A DNA stretch of 55,940 bases from Bordetella petrii (GTDB taxonomy: Bacteria; Pseudomonadota; Gammaproteobacteria; Burkholderiales; Burkholderiaceae_B): assembly GCA_017745595.1 (NCBI GenBank), contig WMBV01000036.1, positions 1-55,940 on the forward strand, given 5' to 3'. This document shows positions 29,950-38,098 of this stretch, piece by piece. Below the pieces are notes generated by a model, which searched no databases, was not told the origin of the DNA, and was given only the letters and a program-made list of their open reading frames with translations. The translations under genes and the position numbers were made by a program. Every line of letters begins with the position of its first letter. Positions within the stretch are counted from its first letter, which is position 1.

Positions 29950-30093
29950 ATTGAATTTGTGCGGCCACCTAGAACAATAAACATATCAATCGGTTCGATT
30001 TCGCTATCAACACGGGCCCGGATGCGAGCGTCTACGACAATCGCATGAACGCTTGTTGCCCGCAGCCAATTTGCTGAACCAGAGCGAGGCAGA

Positions 30094-31020
30094 ATGGAAC
30101 TGCGCCAATTGCGCTATTTCGTGAGAATTGTTGAGCTCGGTGGCATGGGGCGGGCGGCGCTTGAATTCGGCGTCGCTACCGCGGCGCTAAGCCAGCAAAT
30201 CAACCGTCTGGAACGAGAACTGGGAGTCTCCTTGTTGAGCCGCCAGTCCAAAGGCGCCGTCCCGACCGAAGCGGGCTCGGCTTTTTACCGGAAAGCTCAG
30301 TTGGTGCTGCGCCATGCCGACGACGCAATCGGCGCAGCGCGCCGGCCCACCCTGACTGGCCGGGTCAGCATCGGTTTGACGCAGGCAACCGCCGGCATAC
30401 TGGGCGGGCCCTTATACCGGGCCATGCAAGAACGATATCCCGAGGTACGGCTCCACCTGGTCGAAGCATTCTCCGGCTTTCTTTTAACCATGCTGGAGGC
30501 GCGCCAGCTCGATCTGGCCATCCTGTTCCGTCCTCCTGTGGCAAACGACGCCAAGGCCGCGCCGCTGCTGAAAGAGCGCCTGTTTGCCATCTGCAGCCCT
30601 GCCGCTACTCATGCATTTTCGGGCGCAAACCTGAAGCTGGAAGAGCTTGCCGGCATACCGCTGATCCTGCCCAGCAGGGCCCATGGCCTGCGGGTACTGC
30701 TGGACACGGCTTTTTCGCAGCATGGCCTGACGCCCCTGATCGCCGCGGAAGTCGATTCGCTCGGCATGCTTCTCGAGGCGGTGCGGCTGGGCTACGGCGC
30801 CACCATACAGCAAAGCGCTGTTGCCGCCCGGCCGCCTGTCGCAGGGCTGAGCTTTGCGCAGATTTCCGATGCGGGCATGCGCCTGCAGAACTTCCTGGTC
30901 AGCCTTCCCCAGGATGAGCTTTCGCCGGCCGCGGCGGGAGCCTGCGAAGCCATACGCGACGTCGCGACCAACATGGTGAACCGGCGGCAGTGGATCGGCG
31001 CGAGCTTAAGCGATCCTTAA
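30094..31020 (+). CDS. LysR-family regulator of the island
   Basis: A 308-aa regulator, MELRQLRYFVRIVELG at the N-terminus, helix-turn-helix through VATAALSQQINRLE and an effector domain from about residue 90. The pattern resembles Nac/Cbl-type LysR proteins. It is divergent from the flavin reductase gene and followed, 125 bases on, by the Bug/deacetylase/racemase genes, which it probably controls. Confidence 0.9.
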   Translation: MELRQLRYFVRIVELGGMGRAALEFGVATAALSQQINRLERELGVSLLSRQSKGAVPTEAGSAFYRKAQLVLRHADDAIGAARRPTLTGRVSIGLTQATAGILGGPLYRAMQERYPEVRLHLVEAFSGFLLTMLEARQLDLAILFRPPVANDAKAAPLLKERLFAICSPAATHAFSGANLKLEELAGIPLILPSRAHGLRVLLDTAFSQHGLTPLIAAEVDSLGMLLEAVRLGYGATIQQSAVAARPPVAGLSFAQISDAGMRLQNFLVSLPQDELSPAAAGACEAIRDVATNMVNRRQWIGASLSDP

Positions 31021-31145
31021 CACCTGGTCGTGTTTCCGGACTGGGCAGTGGCAATCCACGGCACTACAGTGGCCCGGCTGGCGCTTTCGCCGCCTTTTCA
31101 TGCCAGCGAACGGCGACAGCCATAACAACACTTCCGGAGACACTG

Positions 31146-32123
31146 ATGATCTCGATTCGCAAATCGACCCTTGCGGGATGCATGGTGCTTGCCTTGTCGA
31201 GCACGGCCGCCGCGGCAGCGGAACAGGAATACCCAAGCAAAAGCGTCAACCTGGTGGTCGTATTCGGAGCCGGCGGCACCAGCGACGCCGTCGCGAGGAT
31301 TATCGCGGAGCCCTTGAGTGCAGCGCTGGGCACCCCGGTCGTCGTCGAGAACAAGCCAGGAGCCAGTGGAAATATTGGCGCCGCGTACGTAGCGCGCGCG
31401 GAACCCGACGGGTACACGCTATTGGCCGGGTTCCCGGGGCTGACGACGAATGGCGCGCTTTATAGCAAGCTGAACTACGACCCGGGCAAAGACTTTGCGC
31501 CGATCTCCCTGCTTGCCAGCGCGCCCAACGTAATCGTTACCAACCAGAAGCTGCCGGTCGGTTCGCTTCAGGAACTCTTCGATTACGGCAAAAAGCAGCC
31601 CGACGGGCTGAATTTCGGCTCGGCCGGCGCGGGGGCCTCATCGCATCTGGCAGGCGAGCTCTTGAAGGAAATGACGGGGGTGAAGATGACGCACATCCCC
31701 TACAAAGGAGGCGCGCCGGCCTTGGCCGACCTAGCCAGCGGCCGCCTGGATGTGATGGTCATTCCTTTGCCCGAAGCAATCGGACTGATCCGCGGCGGCA
31801 AACTCAAGGCTCTTGCGCTGGCCAGTACCCAGCGTTCACAACTGATTCCCGACGTTCCCACCACCCAAGAGGCGGGCTTGCCCGGCTTCACGGTAGGTTC
31901 ATGGTATGGCTTGATGGCGCCCGCCGCCACGCCCGCGGCAACGCGCCAGAAAATCGGCAACGCCGTCGACCGGGCCCTGGATTCCCCGAAGGCCCGGCAG
32001 GCCTTTCAGGCCCAGGGAATCGAGATGGTGAAAAGCGATGCCGCGCAATTCAAGCAGTTCCTGGATGAAGAGACCGCGCGTTGGGCACAGGTCATAGAAG
32101 CCAACCATATTCGTTTGGATTGA
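31146..32123 (+). CDS. Bug-family periplasmic solute-binding protein
   Basis: A 325-aa receptor with a signal peptide ending near AAAAAEQ, then EYPSKSVNLVVVFGAGG, VVVENKPGASG and EPDGYTLLAG. ATG 31146 follows CCGGAGA; an upstream open stretch to 30990 overlaps the LysR gene and is rejected as start. No TctAB permease is encoded in the island. It begins the operon Bug-deacetylase-racemase. Confidence 0.92.
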   Translation: MISIRKSTLAGCMVLALSSTAAAAAEQEYPSKSVNLVVVFGAGGTSDAVARIIAEPLSAALGTPVVVENKPGASGNIGAAYVARAEPDGYTLLAGFPGLTTNGALYSKLNYDPGKDFAPISLLASAPNVIVTNQKLPVGSLQELFDYGKKQPDGLNFGSAGAGASSHLAGELLKEMTGVKMTHIPYKGGAPALADLASGRLDVMVIPLPEAIGLIRGGKLKALALASTQRSQLIPDVPTTQEAGLPGFTVGSWYGLMAPAATPAATRQKIGNAVDRALDSPKARQAFQAQGIEMVKSDAAQFKQFLDEETARWAQVIEANHIRLD

Positions 32124-32141
32124 TGGACGAAGAGGAATCAG

Positions 32142-33056
32142 ATGAAACTGGAAATGGGTCCGCTCGCTACGCATGGACGTTATCGCCATTCCTCGATCGT
32201 GGACCGGCCCACGTACGAGTGGCCGGGCGGAACCAGGCTGGCGGTGCACTTCAGCCTGAATGTCGAAAGCTTCCAGTTCGGCCAGGGGCTGGGCAACGAC
32301 TACGCGGTGCCGCAGCCCCCCCCCAACGTGCGCAGCTATGCCTGGCGCGATTACGGCAATCGCGTCGGCGTCTGGCGGCTGCTGGAACTGGGCAACGACA
32401 TGGACTTGCCCTATGCCCTGCTTGCCAACAGCGACCTGTACCGCCACTGCCCCGGCGTAATCACCCCATTCAGGCAGCGCGGCGATGAGATCGTGGCACA
32501 TGGCAGAACCAACTCCGAGCGCCAGGTCGATATGAACCCGGAAGAAGAACAGGACTGCATCGACGAGGCCACGCGCACCATCGCCGCTCACGAGGGGCGT
32601 TCCCCGACGGGTTGGCTTGCGCCCTACATCTGCCAGACGCACGGCACCCTGGACATCCTCAAGGCCGCGGGCTACCAGTACATGATGGACTGGCCCCTGG
32701 ACGACCAGCCGGTCTGGTTCAAGACCCGGCACGGCCGGATACTGTCGGTGCCTTACGCGCACGACCTGAACGACTCGATCGAATGCGTGACGCGACGCAC
32801 GCCATCGCAGCTGTATTGCGACAACCTGATCGACCAGTTCGATGAGATGCTGCGGGAATCGAGTAAGCGGCCGCTGGTCATGGGCATCGTCCTGCATAGC
32901 TTCATTCTGGGGCAGCCCTACAGGCTGCGCCAGTTCCGCAAGGTCGTGGAACATATCTGCCGCCATCGAGGCGAAATATGGCTGACCCATCCCGGACGGA
33001 TCGCCGACCACGTGGCGAGCCTGCCCGACGGGATAGTGCCCGGAAGCGAGGACTGA
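32142..33056 (+). CDS. polysaccharide-deacetylase/PuuE-like hydrolase, copy 1
   Basis: A 304-aa member of the polysaccharide deacetylase superfamily in the branch of PuuE allantoinase and cyclic imide hydrolase. The usual NodB Asp-Asp motif is replaced by HFSLNVES, as in that branch, and the metal-site region reads GDEIVAHGRTNSE. WPLDDQPVWF and GIVLHSFILGQP are further conserved blocks. No signal peptide, so it is cytoplasmic and unlikely to act on polysaccharide. A paralogue lies at 35523. Hydrolysis of a cyclic amide, imide or ureide is the best guess. Confidence 0.82.
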   Translation: MKLEMGPLATHGRYRHSSIVDRPTYEWPGGTRLAVHFSLNVESFQFGQGLGNDYAVPQPPPNVRSYAWRDYGNRVGVWRLLELGNDMDLPYALLANSDLYRHCPGVITPFRQRGDEIVAHGRTNSERQVDMNPEEEQDCIDEATRTIAAHEGRSPTGWLAPYICQTHGTLDILKAAGYQYMMDWPLDDQPVWFKTRHGRILSVPYAHDLNDSIECVTRRTPSQLYCDNLIDQFDEMLRESSKRPLVMGIVLHSFILGQPYRLRQFRKVVEHICRHRGEIWLTHPGRIADHVASLPDGIVPGSED

Positions 33057-33057
33057 A

Positions 33058-33867
33058 ATGAAAATCTGGTATCAAAGCTTCACGCACCCCGCGCTTTACC
33101 CTGCCTATAACCGGGCGCTGGCCGGCCTTATCGCCGGCTTGCACGAGCCGTCCACGCAAGTGGACATACACTGCCTGGAGCAATCGGGCGGGCTGGCCAA
33201 GCAACATCATTACCTGGAACACTTGCAGACCACCGAAGTCCTGGACAATGTCGAAAAAGCCGTGGAAGCGGGCTACGACGCGTTTGCGATCGGGCATTTC
33301 ACGGATTCGGGCCTGCAGGCGGCCCGCGAAATAGCGTCGATTCCTGTTCTGGGCCTGGGCGAATCCAGCATGCTTACCGCATGCATGATGGGGCGCAAAT
33401 TCTCGCTCGTCGGCATCAACCCCAAGTCGCTGGCTTGCGTGGCCGACAACGTGCATGCCTATGGCCTGTCCGGCCGGCTGGCGGGCGTGGCGGCAATGGT
33501 GTTCGACGAGCCATCCGCGCTTGAACAAGGCTTTTCCGACGCCGCTGCCCGCAAGCGGGTCGTCGACTCTTTTACGCAGGCATCAGACCAGACCCTGGCC
33601 ATGGGCAGTGAGGTCATTATTCCGGCGGGGGGGATTGCCATGGCGATGCTTACCGTTGCCGGCATACACGCGGTTGGCCGCGGGGCCAGCGTGCTGAATG
33701 GTATTGCCGCTCTCATCAAATGCGCCGAAATGGCCGCAAGAATGAATGAGTTCATGGGCGGCCGGTTCACAAGCAAGCAACTCAGCTACGCTCCGCCCAC
33801 GCTTTCCGAGATGGAGGCCATCAGGCAATACCACGGAACACAGGTGTATCGTTCCCTGCGGCGTTGA
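33058..33867 (+). CDS. Asp/Glu/hydantoin racemase-family protein lacking catalytic cysteines
   Basis: A 269-aa protein with the two-domain racemase fold. In active family members a Cys stands in the first loop (xxxCFxDxGL) and a second in xxGCAGM. Here the segments read AIGHFTDSGL and IIPAGGIAMAM, so both cysteines are missing (His and Ala/Gly at those places). Either the active site uses another chemistry or the protein is a non-catalytic or isomerase-like relative. It starts one base after the deacetylase stop, so it is co-translated. Confidence 0.8.
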   Translation: MKIWYQSFTHPALYPAYNRALAGLIAGLHEPSTQVDIHCLEQSGGLAKQHHYLEHLQTTEVLDNVEKAVEAGYDAFAIGHFTDSGLQAAREIASIPVLGLGESSMLTACMMGRKFSLVGINPKSLACVADNVHAYGLSGRLAGVAAMVFDEPSALEQGFSDAAARKRVVDSFTQASDQTLAMGSEVIIPAGGIAMAMLTVAGIHAVGRGASVLNGIAALIKCAEMAARMNEFMGGRFTSKQLSYAPPTLSEMEAIRQYHGTQVYRSLRR

Positions 33868-33956
33868 CCCGGCCGGGCTTCAAGTTTCCGAAGCGCCGCT
33901 CGCCGGGCGCTTGTTCCCGATTTTCTTCGGCTCCGCACATCTTCGAGGTGGACGAC

Positions 33957-34952
33957 ATGGTCAGATCGATACATTCAATACAGATGTTCATGACGGTGGC
34001 AGACGAGCTTCATTTTCGAAGGGCCGCGGAACGGCTGCACATGACCCAGCCGCCGCTCAGCCTGCGCATCAAGCAGCTCGAGGAATCGCTGGGGGTGGAT
34101 TTATTCTGCCGGACGACGCGCACGGTACAGCTGACGCCGGCCGGCAAAGAGCTGCATGAACGTGCAAAGCGCTGGCTGCAGGATCTCGATATCATGATGG
34201 ACGCCGTGAAAAGCGTGGGCCAGGGCACGACGGGGTCGCTGCAACTCGGGTTCCCGCCAAGCACCATGTTTCACACGCTGCCCAGATTGCTTGAGACCTA
34301 TCGCGACCGGCACCCGCAAGTCGCCCTGGATCTCCACGAAATGCCGTCCGACGACCTTCTGAACGCCGTGCGGCAAGGCAGGCTGCACGCTGCTCTGGCC
34401 CGGACGTCCCCTGCCTCGATGGGGCCCGATCTCGACTATGTGGTGGCCGCCAGGGAAACCATGGTCCTGGCCATGCCTAAAGACCACCCGCTTGCGGCGT
34501 TGGAACAAATACCGGCGCAGCGCCTGGACCGGGTCGCATTTATCGGGTTTTCGCCAAGCGGCTCCCGGTATTTCCATGAACTTGTGTCCCATTTCTTTGA
34601 TGCGCATGGGATCCGGCCGCTCATGATGCATGAAAGCGTCTTGCCGACCATTCTGGCCCTGGTCGAGGCCGGCCTTGGAATCGCATTGGTCCCCGCCTCG
34701 TTAAGAAACCTCAGGACAGAACGACTGACCTACAGGCAGGTCGCCTGCAAGCAGCCGATGGATCCGGCAACCCTGTACTGTGTCTGGCGCAGGCCAGACG
34801 TAACACCTGCCATCCAGAACCTGGTCAAGGTCGTTCTCGGGAACCGGGCCGCCGACGAAGCCATCGCCATGGACACAGCCGCGCCGGCGCCGGCGGCACT
34901 CGCCCGCACCCCGGCAATGCCGCCGCCCGGAACCAGTGCGACCATTACTTGA
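33957..34952 (+). CDS. LysR-family regulator of the island, second
   Basis: A 331-aa regulator (BenM/CatR-like pattern): MVRSIHSIQMFMTVADELHF, then RLHMTQPPLSLRIKQLE, and an effector domain from about 92. The C-terminus carries a roughly 25-residue Ala/Pro-rich extension. ATG 33957 is preceded by GAGGTGG; the frame opens earlier at 33864 without a site. Its last eight bases overlap the 3' end of the convergent isochorismatase-family gene. Confidence 0.88.
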   Translation: MVRSIHSIQMFMTVADELHFRRAAERLHMTQPPLSLRIKQLEESLGVDLFCRTTRTVQLTPAGKELHERAKRWLQDLDIMMDAVKSVGQGTTGSLQLGFPPSTMFHTLPRLLETYRDRHPQVALDLHEMPSDDLLNAVRQGRLHAALARTSPASMGPDLDYVVAARETMVLAMPKDHPLAALEQIPAQRLDRVAFIGFSPSGSRYFHELVSHFFDAHGIRPLMMHESVLPTILALVEAGLGIALVPASLRNLRTERLTYRQVACKQPMDPATLYCVWRRPDVTPAIQNLVKVVLGNRAADEAIAMDTAAPAPAALARTPAMPPPGTSATIT

Positions 34953-35493
34953 TCAGTGCCTGGATCGCCTTGAACCGGGGGTGCTCCGCGGTGGCCAGCC
35001 ATTCGAACAGCACCATCTCGGTCGTGGCGATTTCACAGCCAGCCGCGGCAAGGCGGTCCATCGCCGCCTGCCGGCTCATTTCAGTGCGCGAGCCGCACGC
35101 GTCGCCCACAACGAACACGTCTCTGCCGTCCGCTTTGAACTGCAGGGCCGTTTGCAGCAAGCATATGTGCGCTTCGCACCCTGCGATGACAAGGCTGCGC
35201 CGGCCTGCCGCCCGCCCGGCGGGGTCATGCGCGCGCAGCCTGCCACCCAGCCCTGTTGCCGCCGCGCCAAAACACATTTTGGCGAAAGTCTCGTCTGCCA
35301 GACCGCTCAGTTCCGGATCGCCAGGCCCCAGCTTTTCCGGGTTCTGCTCTGTGGCATAAACCGGAACGCCAAGCAAGCCTGCCGCCTTGGCCAGCCGCCT
35401 GGCGTTTTTCAGCACCAGATCGGCGCCGGCCAGCGCCGCCATGAGACGAGGCTGGAAATCGATCAAGACCAGGCTGGACAGCGACGCGTCCAT
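34945..35493 (-). CDS. isochorismatase-family cysteine hydrolase
   Basis: A 182-aa cytoplasmic hydrolase of the isochorismatase superfamily (VLIDFQPRLM with the catalytic Asp, VYATEQNPEKLG, and VIAGCEAHICLLQTAL with the nucleophilic Cys and preceding cis-peptide). Members hydrolyse amides such as nicotinamide, maleamate, N-carbamoylsarcosine and biuret-type compounds. ATG 35493 has AGGA seven bases upstream and a conserved N-terminus; the frame opens to 35556 and would overlap the deacetylase gene. It fits as an amidase acting after the deacetylase-family enzyme. Confidence 0.82.
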   Translation of the reverse strand: MDASLSSLVLIDFQPRLMAALAGADLVLKNARRLAKAAGLLGVPVYATEQNPEKLGPGDPELSGLADETFAKMCFGAAATGLGGRLRAHDPAGRAAGRRSLVIAGCEAHICLLQTALQFKADGRDVFVVGDACGSRTEMSRQAAMDRLAAAGCEIATTEMVLFEWLATAEHPRFKAIQALIK

Positions 35494-35522
35494 GATCCTG
35501 GGCGTAGCCGGCAGGGTGGCGT

Positions 35523-36416
35523 TCAAATCAGTGTTCCTTCCGGCAGCGCCATGCAATGCCGATAGATATCCCGCGGCCGTGTCAGCCAGACCCGGTCGAA
35601 CCGCGGGTGGCCGACAATGTGATCCAGGACGCGGCGCAGCTGGCGCAGGCGCTGCGGCTGCCCGACGATCATCGTGTGCAGCGCCACACCCAGTACCAGC
35701 GGCTGCTGTTCCGACTGCAGCAACATCTCGTCGAACTGATCGATGGTCATGTCGGCGAATTCTGTCGCGGTATGGCGGCGCACGATCATCTGGGGAGAAT
35801 CGTTGATCTCGAACGAATACGGGATGGACATGATCCTGCCGTTACGGGTTTTCAGCCACAGGGGCTGATCGTCGCACGGCCAGTCCATGGCATAGCGGAA
35901 TCCCGCCTCTTCGAGTAGATCGGGCGTCGTCGCGCTTTGCGACATCCAGGGGCCCATCCAGCCCTGCACATGCTGGCCGGTGTGCTTGTGGATGTCGTTT
36001 CTTACCTCCTCGATCATGCGCCGCTCGTCGTCCTCCCACCACTGCCCCTGGCGCTCGGAATTCGTCCGCCCATGTCCGATCACTTCGTCTCCGCGGCTCG
36101 AGACGGCCTGAGCGATCTCGGGGCAGTAATCGAAAACGCAGGTATTGATGAGGTGGCACGCGGGAAGCTGGTATTGGTCGAACAGAGCCAGCAGCCGCCA
36201 TACCCCCACCCGGTTGCCATAATCGCGCCATGCAAACGTGCGCGGATCCGGGCTCGGCAACTCGGTCGAAAGCGCATGGCCTATTCCGGCGCCATAGGCG
36301 AAATGCTCGATATTGAGCGCGAAATAAAGCGCAAGGCGCTTTCCTTCCGGCCAGCTGTATTCAGGGCGTCGAACGATCGACGAATGCGCGTATCGATGGT
36401 GATGTGGCAATCGCAT
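35523..36416 (-). CDS. polysaccharide-deacetylase/PuuE-like hydrolase, copy 2
   Basis: A 297-aa paralogue of the protein at 32142 (shared RYxHSSIVxRPxY, AWRDYGNRVGVWRLL, RGDEVIGHGRTNSER, QPLVLGVALHTMIVGQP). It keeps the same altered NodB motif (YFALNIEH). Two copies in facing operons suggest two related substrates or stereoisomers. It is in the same direction as the isochorismatase-family gene, 29 bases upstream of it. Confidence 0.82.
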   Translation of the reverse strand: MRLPHHHRYAHSSIVRRPEYSWPEGKRLALYFALNIEHFAYGAGIGHALSTELPSPDPRTFAWRDYGNRVGVWRLLALFDQYQLPACHLINTCVFDYCPEIAQAVSSRGDEVIGHGRTNSERQGQWWEDDERRMIEEVRNDIHKHTGQHVQGWMGPWMSQSATTPDLLEEAGFRYAMDWPCDDQPLWLKTRNGRIMSIPYSFEINDSPQMIVRRHTATEFADMTIDQFDEMLLQSEQQPLVLGVALHTMIVGQPQRLRQLRRVLDHIVGHPRFDRVWLTRPRDIYRHCMALPEGTLI

Positions 36417-36430
36417 TTTTCGTCCCCTGC

Positions 36431-38077
36431 TCAGGTGCTGCTGGCGGCGAACTTCACCGTCGAGGCACGGGCCGCGAAGTCGGTGACCACATTCACCAGC
36501 GCGGGGGTTCCGGCCTTGACCGCCTTGGCCGCGCGCGCCAGGGCGGGACGTATGTCTTCGGGATTTTCCACGTGCTCGGCATGGCAGCCGAGTGACCGGG
36601 CCAGCTCGTCGAACCGGGTGTAGCCCAGGTTTCTGCCCGGTTTTTCGCCATTCGGGTCGGCCGTCCAGCCGCCGTTCAGGCTGATCACGACCATGACCGC
36701 AAGCCGGTGGCGCACCGCGGTGTCCAGCTCCATTCCATTCATGCCGAAAGACCCGTCGCCGTGCAGCACGATTACCTGGCTATCCGGCGATGCGGCCTTG
36801 GCCCCCAGACCGAACGGAAGTCCCACCCCCATTGTGCCGAAGGGTCCTGAATTCAGGCGGTGCCCGGGAGTGCAGGTCGGTATGGTCTGCCGCCCGTAAT
36901 TGAGGATCTCCTGGCCATCCACCACGAGTATGGCGTCCCTGTCCATGAAGTCCCGGATCTCCTTGCACAGCCGCAAGGGATGTATGGGCGTCTGATCGGT
37001 ACTGATGGACTGCTCTTGCCTGGCGCGCCGTTCCATTTCGATTTTCCGCAGCCTTGCGCGCCACGGCGCATACGATTCCGAATCGATTTTTCCTTTAGCC
37101 GCCGCGCACAGCTGCTCGAGCACGGCCCCCGCATCCCCGACCATGCCGATATCCAGGCGGGCGCTGTTGTCGATCTCGGAAGGATCGATATCGATGCGGA
37201 TCAACTTTGCGTCCGGGCTGAATCGAGGAGGCCGGCCTTGCCCGAAAACGTAGTTCAAGCGCGTGCCGGCCACGAGTACGACATCCGCTTCCTTGAGCGC
37301 TGTAGAACGGGCGTTGAGAAACATGCCCTCGTGATCCTCCGGCACGACCCCTCGTCCCTGGGGAGTGGTATAGAGCGGCATCCCCGTCAATTCCATCCAC
37401 TGCCGAAGCTGGGCGGAAGCGCCCGACCACAGCACGCCGCTGCCCGATATCGTGACGGGCCGCTTGGCGGCCTTCAATAGCCCGATGGCATCCCGGACCA
37501 GGACAGGATCGGCCTGGGACCGCGCCGGCTTCAGAGGCCGCCGCAAGTCGGGCCATTTGATATCCGCCTCTTCCACCGACTGGTACAGGACATTGCCGGG
37601 CAAATCGACATAGACCGGCCCGGGCTTTCCGGACAGCGCCTTGCGAAAAGCCAGCGCGATGATCTCGGGAATACGGTGCGTCTCGTACACGCGTTCGGCC
37701 CATTTCGTCAGCGGCTTCATGGCCGCCACCTGGTCGAATTCCTGGAAGCCGCCGGTCAGGTACTCGTTGATCGGGCCCGAGCCACCCAACGCAACAACCG
37801 GCGCGCAGTCCACCAAGGCGGTTCCCAGCCCCGTCCCGAAGTTCAGCACCCCGGGGCCGGAGCATGCCATGCACACGCCGGGCTGGTTCTTGATGCGGCT
37901 ATAGGCGTGGGCCATCATTGCGGCGGCCTGCTCGTGCCGGACGTCGATGCCTCGGATGCCGCGCTCGATACTGGCCTTTTCGGCCCCCAGCATGGGAGCC
38001 CCCATGACGAAAAAGAAAGAGTCGACGCCCAGGCGCTTGAGGGTTTCGGCGACGAGTTCGGAACCAGTGATAGACAT
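36431..38077 (-). CDS. TPP-dependent enzyme (2-hydroxyacyl-CoA lyase / acetolactate synthase-like)
   Basis: A 548-aa three-domain thiamine diphosphate enzyme. Catalytic Glu49 in RHEQAAAM, central domain GSGVLWSGA and GTRLNYVFGQG, and the TPP-Mg motif GDGSFGMNGMELDTAVRHRL near residue 430. GQGRPPRF and the ending of the central domain recall oxalyl-CoA decarboxylase and 2-hydroxyacyl-CoA lyases more than true acetolactate synthase, and no regulatory small subunit is nearby. The neighbouring acyl-CoA ligase supports a CoA-thioester substrate. The reaction remains unproven. Confidence 0.82.
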   Translation of the reverse strand: MSITGSELVAETLKRLGVDSFFFVMGAPMLGAEKASIERGIRGIDVRHEQAAAMMAHAYSRIKNQPGVCMACSGPGVLNFGTGLGTALVDCAPVVALGGSGPINEYLTGGFQEFDQVAAMKPLTKWAERVYETHRIPEIIALAFRKALSGKPGPVYVDLPGNVLYQSVEEADIKWPDLRRPLKPARSQADPVLVRDAIGLLKAAKRPVTISGSGVLWSGASAQLRQWMELTGMPLYTTPQGRGVVPEDHEGMFLNARSTALKEADVVLVAGTRLNYVFGQGRPPRFSPDAKLIRIDIDPSEIDNSARLDIGMVGDAGAVLEQLCAAAKGKIDSESYAPWRARLRKIEMERRARQEQSISTDQTPIHPLRLCKEIRDFMDRDAILVVDGQEILNYGRQTIPTCTPGHRLNSGPFGTMGVGLPFGLGAKAASPDSQVIVLHGDGSFGMNGMELDTAVRHRLAVMVVISLNGGWTADPNGEKPGRNLGYTRFDELARSLGCHAEHVENPEDIRPALARAAKAVKAGTPALVNVVTDFAARASTVKFAASST

Positions 38078-38098
38078 GACTACCTCGAATAAAAGTGA

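Noticed and set aside
36431-38077. Acetolactate synthase for branched-chain amino-acid synthesis
   Set aside because: No regulatory subunit or ilvC lies nearby, and the neighbours are an acyl-CoA ligase and receptor genes, so a catabolic CoA-related role fits better.
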